This document shows positions 54,662-64,000 of a stretch of 64,000 nt of DNA, one piece after another. The notes beneath the pieces were generated by a model. It ran no database searches, had not been told where the DNA came from, and worked only from the letters and a program-made list of their open reading frames with translations. Position numbers and translations under genes: made by a program. The stretch is from Membranipora membranacea. Lineage: Eukaryota; Bryozoa; Gymnolaemata; Cheilostomatida; Membraniporidae. Each line of letters begins with the position of its first letter. Position 1 is the first letter of the stretch. The stretch lies in NCBI GenBank assembly GCA_914767715.1, contig OU612065.1, positions 14,386,001-14,450,000 on the forward strand, read 5' to 3'.

Positions 54662-56276
54662 TCATTGGGATTCAACCTAACATTTTTTTATGCAGGGAAG
54701 GATAACTTAATATATAGCCTCGGGATACTGACTTTGAGGTTAAACAGTTTAAAGCAATCGAACATATCATCTCACCATTGGCTATTGATATATAGAAACT
54801 ACATAACCAAGTGAGCATTGAAATTATTTTGATCGCATAAAGAGGCAATTCAAACGGAATGGCTGCTGCTGGCTATTTTCATTAATTTGTTTCTATTATG
54901 ATTTGTATGTATAATGCATAAATGAGTAAAATGCTGCCCCACTAGATTGCATTTAATTACAGTTTCTATAAACAATCTGATGAATAGTCTCTCTTGCTAT
55001 TTTTTCAACTTGTGAAACTTGTTAAGTTTAATTACATACCTGCTGCAGTTTTATTATTTGTCGATAGTCCACGATACAGGAGCTTACAGTCAAATATGGG
55101 TGCACACTGAAAAATATACAGAGCAGGCACATTTGTTCCTTTCGAGACGGAACTAGAAGATAGCTAGTGTCAAAAAGAGGTGAGAAGCAGGAAGGTCACC
55201 GTTGCGAGCTTATCAGTTGAAAAACAACTCATGGAACACCATTGTATTAAAGAAATCAATTGTAGCTTCTAATGTTATGTTTAGTTCTTAATTAATGTCA
55301 AAATCTGATTGGTCAGTCAAAGATTTTCATTCCAGGGCGGCTGATACGTTATCCATATTTCTCAGCCAGCTGTTATTGATGAGGTGGAGGAAAATGAAGG
55401 AGGTTTTTTTATACACAATATTAGTTATTATATTGTGTGGCATCCGATTATTTCGCAAACTCAAAATGATTAAAAATCACTGGACAGCTCTGGATGTGCC
55501 GAAAATAGTGATCCGTTTTCTGTATGATATGCTCACAGAGTATGGATATATCCTTACTCTGTGAAATGCTTTGCATATTTATTATCACATTTCAGCCGTC
55601 AAAAGAGTAACGCTGTGGTAAAAGAATCCCTTTAGTGGAACTGGCTTGTCCTATTTTGAGTTTCACATAATTTGCCCTCCATCCCGGAAAGTGCTTGTTA
55701 TTTCCTCACTTATCATACATGCAAGGCTTCCATAATCTTCGACATTTTTATATATTGGAAATAACCTAACCTTAAATAAGGAGTTATGGTGGCCACCGAA
55801 AAAACTAAACCATCAGAATGTCATTCTCTCTGTATGAAATACAAGTCTATCCTGAGACAAACAGAAACTTCTCTGCAGAGTAGTGCATCACTTATTTCAC
55901 TTTTGCATCAAGCTTGATCGGTTATCTAAAATATAGGCAGCGTCACATGTATTTTGAGTTGTGTCCACTTGGACTGTTAATTTCACACGCGGCTTGTAGT
56001 TAACCGATACACATTTACAGTCAGTGAATAGAAATTATGGATTTGATTGCCAGCTCTGCTTTCAATATTTCCACCGCACTGTTAAATCTAATGCATAAGA
56101 TTCCATAATAATATTATGTCAAAGGATTGTTTATTCTGTTTCTCAATCCGTATAAAAATGGAAAACCCTCTATCAAAACACTAATCACAGTTTTTGTTTT
56201 AACAGGCGTGAGCAGGAACAAAGACTGTTTTATATCAAGTCTTAGATTTCACAGAAACAAAATAACTCACGCCAAC
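54662..56276. other. Non-coding region upstream of the 276-residue gene
   Basis: No supported exon. A hydrophobic frame at 55295-55564 lacks splice context or similarity. The acceptor TGTTTTAACAG before 56206 suggests that the first coding exon is preceded by a 5'-UTR intron. Confidence 0.4.
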
Positions 56277-59200
56277 ATGTCAAAAGGTGATCGAATCGGC
56301 ATCATGGAGAGACGTAGGGCTCTAGAGACTGCAAGGAATATGCTGTACAGCAAAGTAGGAAAGGTTAGTCTGTTGGTGTTAACATAGGAAGTATATACAC
56401 CCCAGGACACTGGGGGCTGGAATAATCAACGTAGAAAGCTCCTCCAGTGGGACTCGAACCCTCAACATCTATGGCACCAAACGCCTGGCAGAAGAGGTTG
56501 AAATAAGGGATGTCTATATCTTTTGCCTGTCGCTGTTGAGATTTTGGGAGTAGCATAGTTGCGATGACAAGATTTTACTGGTTTAAAATTGGTAACAATT
56601 GGTGATTATAGGGCATAAAGCCAGAATCAACACGCTAAAACACTGCTGAAGATGCTGGTAGTGGCATTTCAATATAGACCACAGATTGGGATGTGGTTGC
56701 TAATGCCAAGCCAAGTAACCAAGGCAGAGTTTGAGCATGGTGACTTATATTTAATATAGGGTTATGGCTTGCTTTGCCTTGAGATACCAACTTGAGAACT
56801 AGCTGGGATCTTATGGTGACAAATTGATATTTGCTGACTTTTTTTCTGGCAGAGGAGTAAATATAAACTTGTTTGGGTTGACTTCATGAAGCCAGTGGCC
56901 AGTGGTTTTGCTATATTTTTCTTATTTAGTAAGGTAAAATGTGAGCCAGCCATAAATCTCACTATAAAATGCCTGTCCACACAAACTTGTCCTCGTCCTC
57001 TAGCAAAGGCATATTTTATTTCATTATTTATAATCTCCAACTTGTTTCATTCGACTTCAAATGTTGATGCACAGATTGTCTCAGCAAGATTTATAAATAT
57101 GAGATAGTGCCATTGTAACTCTCAAAATGACGGAATTCCTCTGTATTGTAGTATCCAGATACATCCGCTGTAATTATGAGGAAACTCAAGCTCTAACATT
57201 TTTTTTGTTTTAGGCAGTTTTGGAGGACAACAAGTTTCCCAACAGATCTTTGGATCTCACTGTGAAGAGAATTGATGTGGAGAGTAAAAAGAACTCTTCT
57301 CTTATAGACAATGACAAGAAAATGTTTAAGCGAGCGAGGTGAGACACACCATTGCAACTGAATGTAATCTGATAGATTAATAGATTCATGTCCTCACAGC
57401 CTGAGAGCCACAAAGCTAGACAAGATATGACCTTTCTTGGTATGAGGAAAAATGTCAACAGTCAAATATTTGGATACACTTATTTGCAGGAAATCAATTC
57501 TGGTAACTATTATTCATATTCGCTGGCAGTGACAAAGAGAAGTCTTTGTTGATGTTGATTACAACTGTGTTAAAGTCATATCAATTTCTTTAGGTTGATA
57601 TACAATCTTGAACCAACAATTTTACTCGAAAGGCCAAGTTCTCCCTCAAAAAAGAACTATGAAAGTTCTACAGAGGTTACTAACTCATTACCAAACTACA
57701 TGACAGGTAAGTTTTAGAACAAAGCCTTTGCTAAGCTCAGAATCTACCTCGGTGGGACCGCATTGTTGGTAGGGGATGGAGGTTTTCAGTGATCTTTTGT
57801 ATCGCTGAAATTTTTTAAATCAACCATGTCAATCATTGCGGAATATATGGCATCAATAGCATGTATACCGTCCAAACCGATCACCAGAGGGTGGCATTAA
57901 GATGACATTACAACTTAATTTAATTAATTTACTTATTATAAACAGCATTGAAAAGGTCAGAACCAATCACAGTCACAGCTGATATGCCACCAACAATAGA
58001 TGCGTTTACTCCAATAAGGCGTAAAACTAAGAACATCTGGGAGCCAAAGTACACTGACGAAGATCTGAATAGAAAGTTTCGAAGTATTATAATGGAGTCG
58101 CCGCCATTAAATGAACAGGAAGGGGAAACTCTTGATAAAGGTTATGCCATCTTCAGGTAAATATCCATATAATATGGCAAAAGGAGAGGTTCTGGTCCCG
58201 ATTAAAGTTTCATTCACAGACTTAAAAAATCATTTATCTAAGTCTACGGTTTTATTTCAATTATTTGTGTGGAGGCCTCAAATGATCCATTACCAACGGC
58301 GATGGCTCTGTTGCAATATTTAAAACTCATAAGGTTGTTGCTGGAGCACTAAAACACTGTTAATGTAAACAATTAGTCCTATTTTGGCATGTATAAATCA
58401 CATTTTTCTAAGAACGTTGGACTCGCTTGCCTAGAGGGGTTTCGCCATTAACAGTTACGACGGTCATTGGAGCCACTTAGACTTTATTATTGATCAATTT
58501 TGGCAGCATTTCAGCGTCAATTTTCACGTTATTGAGCTTAAATAGTGTTTGCTGGTAGCCACAGGCTCTCTATTGATTAACCTATGATTCCAATTCAAGA
58601 TCCAAAATGAGTCAATCCATAATGAATACTCCAAAAGTTAGCCCAACGCCCAGGTGCATAAATCAGCATAGGTGTTAATGGAGTCTTTGTCAGAACTGTG
58701 AAAAATGCTATTATATTGTAATCGGAAAGCTCGCTGCCGACCTTGACCTCATAAAGCCCACTTTGCGCATGTTTGGTTATCTTTGCACCATAGCGTTTGG
58801 ATTAATCCATCCATTTCTGTTTAGGTTCCTAAACTGAAAAGTCACCCATCCTTGATAGGAAAAAGTTAGATTCCATAGGCAAGGCTTGTGGCACTGTTGC
58901 TACGGTGAAGAGAGAATCATATCTCAGTGTCCATCTGCAAGCAGTGTGGCTGAAGCCTTGAATCTCAGTAGATGAGGTTTGTGAATGTTTCAGGCCTCCA
59001 AGTAAAAATGAGGAAGACGAGCAGAGGCGAATACAAGAGAAGAAGAGAGAGAAGATAATGATGTTACGAGAGGTTCAAAGGTCACCATCACCCGATGCAC
59101 AGATGCTGTTTATAACCCAACTAGACAGAGATGCTATGTCAAGAGGGTCACGCAGCTTTAGAACCAGAAGCGGGATTACAAGTGAAAGACCATCTAGCGA

Positions 59201-59288
59201 GCTCAGTTTTAATCCTTTCCATTTAGAAGCGTTTGAGAAAATGAGGAACAAACAGAAGAAGAAGTTTTTTGCCAAGATTAAACTGTGA
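56277..59288 (+). CDS. Uncharacterised charged protein, 276 residues, five exons
   Basis: Exons: 56277-56363, 57214-57338, 57594-57706, 57946-58156, 58994-59288, joining in frame to a single stop. I do not recognise the family. The protein is basic and polar with no signal peptide or membrane segment. Visible parts: an N-terminal helix (RIGIMERRRALETARNMLY), a middle with Ser/Pro patches and WEPKYTDEDLNRKF, a highly charged helix in exon 5 (EEDEQRRIQEKKREKIMMLR), an Arg/Ser-rich stretch, and a Lys-rich end (EKMRNKQKKKFFAKIKL). An upstream in-frame extension exists, but the Met at 56277 is the first after the acceptor. It ends 555 bases from the end of CFAP57 on the other strand. A ciliary role from this neighbourhood would be a guess. 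Gene reality is supported by five clean GT-AG junctions keeping frame. Confidence 0.7.
56390..56495 (-). repeat. tRNA-like SINE, family 2 (second copy)
   Basis: On the minus strand: CTGCCAGGCGTTTGGTGCCA, GGGTTCGAGTCCCAC (intact B box), GGAGGAGCTTTCTACGTTGAT and CTGGGGTGTATA. Same block order as 47585-47705. Lies in intron 1 of the 276-residue gene, opposite in sense. Confidence 0.62.
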
Positions 59289-59843
59289 GCAAATTTATCC
59301 ATAAGCCACCACATGCAACAATACTAAGTCTGTGGGGCAATCATATATGTAAAAAGAGGAGCTATTTTTGATCAATTGTGACGATTCATTTGTGACATAA
59401 ATGAATTGGATAATGCAATATATAATCGAAAATTTGGCATGAATGCATTTCAGGTAAATTCTGCAAACAGAGAAGTGACATGATGTCAGCAATTTTAATA
59501 TTATTATTTTCGAGTCTATCGGAGAATTACTCACTTTTGGTCCATTGATAAGCTGACAATGGTATTTTAGAAAATCTTACCATGCAGGAGAAGTTACCAT
59601 AAGATGTATTTATTTCTTTATAAATGAAACCGATATGCTGACATTTGCAAACAATAAATGGCCACCGCTTTAATCACTTAGTCTAGTACTTTAGATCGGG
59701 AAAGCTATTAAATTTGAATATATTGGCATTTATTATGGACGGAAAAAAAAACTGCTATGGTGAGCAAATTGGCTGTCTGTAAATTAGTAAGATATACCAT
59801 GTTTACATTATTGAATTCAATATCTAGATTAAGGATAGTCTAA
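59289..59843. other. Short convergent intergenic region
   Basis: Must hold the 3' UTRs and polyadenylation sites of both the 276-residue gene (plus) and CFAP57 (minus). AATAAA-like words occur at about 59652 (plus). No repeat or exon seen. Confidence 0.5.
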
Positions 59844-62800
59844 TCACACAGCCTGCATTGGAGGTAACCTCTGCCCAGAGTTGGGGCGCTGTACAGATAA
59901 CTCCAAATCACCCACTTGTGTTCTTAGTTTCTTTATTTCCATTCTTTGAATATCAATGATCTGTAAGAGAAACATATGACATGATCAATTCCGGACTAAC
60001 TTCCGTGACAAGCTTATCACTACAAATGTATGTTAAATCATTTGATAATGGTAATGATGGAGAGCAAAGACTGCAAATTATTGTGTTTAGCTATGATACA
60101 TCAAGATTGTAATGATTCATTCTAACGCTTTTCTTTCCTTTTTCTATTTTTTTACGCTTATCAGAAAACATTTCACTATTGAGACTGCTAGTGAATGTGT
60201 TAAACAATTCCCCTCATTTTCAAAGTTTATATGCGCAGCTTACCTTATTTTTCTCCTTGACATCCTCCTCCATCATGGCGTTCTTGTTTTGTGATGTGAC
60301 GGCCTGTAGAAGCTGTGAGACATCTTTGTTATTTTTCCTGTGTAGGCCGAGTGCAGCTTCGAGGTCGTGATTCTTAACTCTCACTATCTTCAGCTCCTTC
60401 CTCAGATCATTTATCTCTTTTATGAGCGACACATTTTCCTAAAGGTGGAATATAATAAGAAAGGTATGGTATGAAATACACAAAAATATTATCTAACAAA
60501 CTATGATGCAGAGTAGAGACTTTCAACTAAGGTAAAGCTAGCACTAGGACATTACTAATGAATTTTACTTCCGGATAAAGCAACAAAACAACAAACAGAT
60601 TATTGATGAACGAAAATAACTTTGAAAAATATGCTTCGAGCCAGCCATATTATCTCAAGAGACTAACCTGCATGATCCTAACATTATCAGCTCTGTGAAT
60701 CTCTGAGTCCTTGGCCAGTTTCTTCCTAAGTGAGGCGACAGATCTTTCAAGGTGCTCTCGCTGTCTGCTATATTCATTCTGTATCTCGGCATCACCGGTA
60801 GCTGTCTCAGTCTGTCAAAGAATAACAAAGACATTGAATGTATTGCATCAATATTTCAGCGTACGGCAATGGTGTCAAAACTCAGAGTACAATTAAAGAT
60901 TAGAGAAATTCCAAATTCAAACAACGGAATCGACAATCAACCCAATTTGAGTATTTCCTGAAGATTGGATATCTGTTAAATTATTTAGAGGAGGATAAAT
61001 ATAAACAACCTAAAATATACCTGTCTTCCCCATATATTATAACATATGATTACAAAGGTAAGTTTCTAAACTTACAATATCTTCCTGTACATATTTGGTG
61101 TACAGAGCTTTGATGCTATCTTTTAGAGTCTTAGGCTCCTGTATGAAAGCGACACAGTTATGTAGGTCTGTCTTGAATCTCTTGACGACAGCTTCCACAT
61201 CTCTGACCTTCTGTCTCTCCATGTGCATCTCTTTGTCTGTAGCTTTGAGTTTCTGTCTGAGCTCTGTGATATTCAACTCAAGCTGAGTATTCTGTTTGTG
61301 GAATCTCTCCAGTTCACTCTCCATCTATAAGCATGATTAGCATTATATAAGTAGTGTACAATGCAAAGGTTCAGCATAGCTTGTCAGCAGCATTTTGAAC
61401 CGGTTGCCTATTGAAATCATCAAATATCAGAGACTCAACATTCTCTAATTGTGATAGTTTGATTGAGTTACACGTTTATGGAAATTTTTTAATGATTTTT
61501 TGGCATACCTCTTGGATTTGTTCTTTCATGGCTTTGATGTCTGCCTCTCTTGGCTCAATCTGCTTTTTCAGCTCTTTGATCTTGTAATCCAACACAAACT
61601 TAAACTTCTCCAGTTCCTGGTTCTTCTTTTTGAGGTCATAGATTCTCTTTTCCTTATCCTGTAATCACAAAAGAATCTGTGAAAGGGTAATGTGAAAAAC
61701 CGGTGATTCCTTAGCATTCTTCACATAAAAAGCAATGAAAACTTTGGCATACGGTTTATGAGTGATACATCTAAATCTAAATAAAATTTAAATTTACCAT
61801 ACCTGAATAGTCTCGTCTCTTTCTTGGATCTCCTTTTTGAGACCTTGGATGTCTTTCTGCAGGTTGGCAATGACACCATTCAGCTTAGCCACTTCACTCT
61901 GTGACTTCTTTATCTCTTCCTTGTGTCCTTCGATCTCTTTCTCCAAGGAAGTGAACTATAAGAGGAAAAAAATTTCAGGGATTAAAACCTCTTCACAAAA
62001 GACATGTGAATGATGACTTGCAGAATTATGAGGAACTGTCAGAACCCACACAATGGTAGGACAACAATCCCTCAGCAAGACAGGATAATCTAAATAACAG
62101 TACTAATGTATACAGTAGATAAGATAAGAATTCATTGAAACTCTCGCAGAAACCATGGGGTTTATAATGGAGTCGCTTTAAATGAATAAAAGAAAAAAAC
62201 TGAGAAATGTAGTATGACACCAAAATATTCAGCCTTACCTTCTTTGTGAGAATACCAGTCTCTCCTTTGAGACGGCTGTTAGCCTCTTTCTCATCTCGGA
62301 GTCGTCTCTCATATTTGTTCTTGATATCGAGGATCTCTCTGTCCGCGTCCTCCTCGATCTGTCTCCTTGTCTCCTCATACTCCTTCTGATTCTGTCGGCT
62401 CTCATCCATCGCCTGCTCTAACATCTGATTCTTCTCCTCTAACTTGCTGTGATAATATAGAAAACAATCAATTTATGTTATCCTTCAAATAAGCAATTAT
62501 CCTCTCATGACACATAAGTGCACAACTCCATACTTACTTTTTATCTATTCTTGCTGTAATGATACTAGATGCACATGAGTGAGATTTGTAGCCAAGCAAA
62601 CTCAGACAAGCGCATTGTTGACAATAACTAACCTGTTGTAATGCTCCTCGAGTTCTTGCTGTGCTTTGTTACTCCTATCATCGAGCTCTGCTATCTGTTT
62701 CTCATAATCTTCCTGCATTCTCATACTCCTAGTCTGTAACTCCTGGTACTTCTCATACTCCAACATCAGCTTCTGATTGTTTGCGGATTCTGAGTAAATG

Positions 62801-64000
62801 ACAAAGTAGAACTGTACAAAACCAAAATTTGTCGTGAGTTAAATGGCTGAATTTAGAAATGAGCCAAGTAGCTAGTTTCAGTTGCTCCCCAAATAAGTTT
62901 CAGAGATCGATAACATACTTATATGGTAACCTCAATAAAAACGTTCAATAGTAAAAGATAAAATAATGAAAATCTCCATACCGAGTTCTCTGACTTCATT
63001 GCTTTGCTTCTCCATCAGCTCTGCAGTCTTCTCCTCATGTTTGGCCTCTTCCTTATCCTTGTCAGTCTTGAGCACCTGGTTCTTAGTTTTGAGAGATTCC
63101 ATCTCCTGAATGAACTTCTCTGTCAGCTCCTTGATCTTGTCATTATAATTCATGTCTTTCAGTCTGAGCTGATAATCATTCTCCATACGCAGCTCCTCAA
63201 CTCGCTGCAGTAACTCCTGCATTGTGGAATTCTAGAAAAAGGAGAGCAGTTTGGTCAGCAATGAGAGCCACAAACATCATCCGCTATCAGGACACTACAA
63301 TTATTGCCATCAGTTGCTACAAAATATTTGTCTTTTTTTACAGAGCGGACTACTGTTGACAATCTATTTAGCTAACAGTATCAAGGTCTTGTAATGATTC
63401 TAGAACGAACCTTCTCCTCAAGATCGCTCTTTGTAATGAGAATCTCTTCAGCCCAGCCGACGTCCTTCTCCCGTTTAAGAGTTCTACCTTCACGGTCCTG
63501 TATCTTCCACATCATGATAGTACCGTCCTCAGAAACAGTTATCAGGTAAAGGTCATCAAAGGTCACCTTCATCTTCACTGTAAATAGATATCAGATTAAT
63601 TTATTACTTTGTATTTACAAACACATTTTGTTATTATCTAAATCCTTCTTTCACCATATTATTAATACAATGAAAATGGCAGGTTTAATTAAACATTGCT
63701 ATGAGTTAAGATATCTTTTGACATTTTGATGAGACACAGTATTTTAGTGTGACATACCGATTTGTTTGCAGTGACCCTGATACTCTTGCCATTCTCCAGG
63801 GTTTGTGAGTGGAAATTTGATAGATCTCAGTGTACCGGCAGAGGTACCACAGAACAACATTCTACCAGAATGGGACAATGCTACTGTGGTAAACGTCACA
63901 TCATCAGAGGATACATCCCGAAGTATCTACAAGCATAGAGGAAATGAATACACACTTAATCTAGGTAACACAACATTTGCTAGTAAAAAAACTCACTAAA
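59844..64000 (-). CDS. CFAP57: Cilia- and flagella-associated protein 57 (WDR65), 3' half
   Basis: Eleven exons on the minus strand, in reading order: 63926-63758, 63577-63411, 63231-62982, 62789-62633, 62446-62239, 61955-61803, 61658-61509, 61324-61076, 60811-60668, 60438-60244, 59960-59844. They join in frame to 652 codons plus TGA (59844-59846); the 5' part lies beyond 64000. The first two exons end a WD40 propeller ([20 protein letters not shown], then [20 protein letters not shown]). The remainder is almost continuous coiled coil (for example [28 protein letters not shown]). It ends with [13 protein letters not shown] and RLPPMQAV. The WD40-then-coiled-coil order, the long coil and the C-terminal words fit CFAP57, an axonemal protein of motile cilia linked to inner dynein arms. 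No defects seen. Convergent with the plus-strand 276-residue gene. Confidence 0.9.

Noticed and set aside
55295-55564. 89-codon hydrophobic frame
   Set aside because: No splice sites, no signal-peptide pattern and no similarity to neighbours; probably chance in AT-rich DNA.
56440-56495. tRNA gene on the minus strand
   Set aside because: The B box is good, but no cloverleaf or acceptor stem closes, and a second copy at 47585 shows a SINE.
59058-59288. Independent short gene on the plus strand
   Set aside because: It is the last exon of the five-exon gene, entered by a good acceptor at 58993 in the matching phase.

Overview
The window reads as nuclear DNA of an invertebrate animal, probably marine. 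Genes are split by many GT-AG introns of about 0.3-2 kb, the sequence is AT-rich, and there are many short inverted-repeat transposons and tRNA-derived SINEs. The gene content includes invertebrate-type (i-type) lysozymes, a P-superfamily transposon and the ciliary gene CFAP57. The phylum cannot be fixed from this window. All exon models were built by hand from splice sites, reading-frame continuity and comparison between paralogues. Each intact model closes in frame from ATG to stop.

Layout. (1) 1-2.9 kb holds repeats and no gene. (2) 3.3-19.8 kb holds three tandem flavin amine oxidases of the polyamine/spermine oxidase type. The first (3302-6906) and third (17052-19829) are intact; the middle one (9438-12772) carries two in-frame TGA codons. 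(3) 20.4-24.0 kb holds a divergent BTB-BACK-kelch-like gene. A ruined copy of its exons follows the middle oxidase at about 13.7-14.05 kb. Oxidase plus kelch-like gene was therefore duplicated as one block (about 8.2-14.2 kb and 16.5-23 kb), and the first block then decayed. (4) 25.0-49.0 kb holds a tandem family of i-type-lysozyme/destabilase-like cell-surface proteins with a shared six-exon plan: signal peptide, CxxC exon, CG.F exon, main Cys-rich exon, transmembrane exon, cytoplasmic-tail exon. Three members are intact single-pass proteins with long tails. One appears to end in a GPI-anchor signal, one is a pseudogene and one is a lone exon. (5) 49.7-54.7 kb is a complete P-superfamily transposon with about 0.5-kb inverted arms, an 8-bp target duplication and a four-exon THAP transposase that reads through intact. 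(6) 56.3-59.3 kb is an intact five-exon gene for a 276-residue charged protein of no family I recognise. (7) 59.8-64.0 kb, minus strand, is the 3' half of CFAP57, tail to tail with that gene.

The best candidate for an undescribed system is the lysozyme-like cluster. The tails of the three intact transmembrane members share a tyrosine motif (Y-[IE]-N-A-x-[DI]-L, a Grb2-type pYxN site) and a C-terminal PxPxPR motif (the PxxxPR ligand type of CIN85/CD2AP SH3 domains). Two members lack the expected catalytic Glu. This suggests a lysozyme fold used as a signalling receptor, which is an inference.
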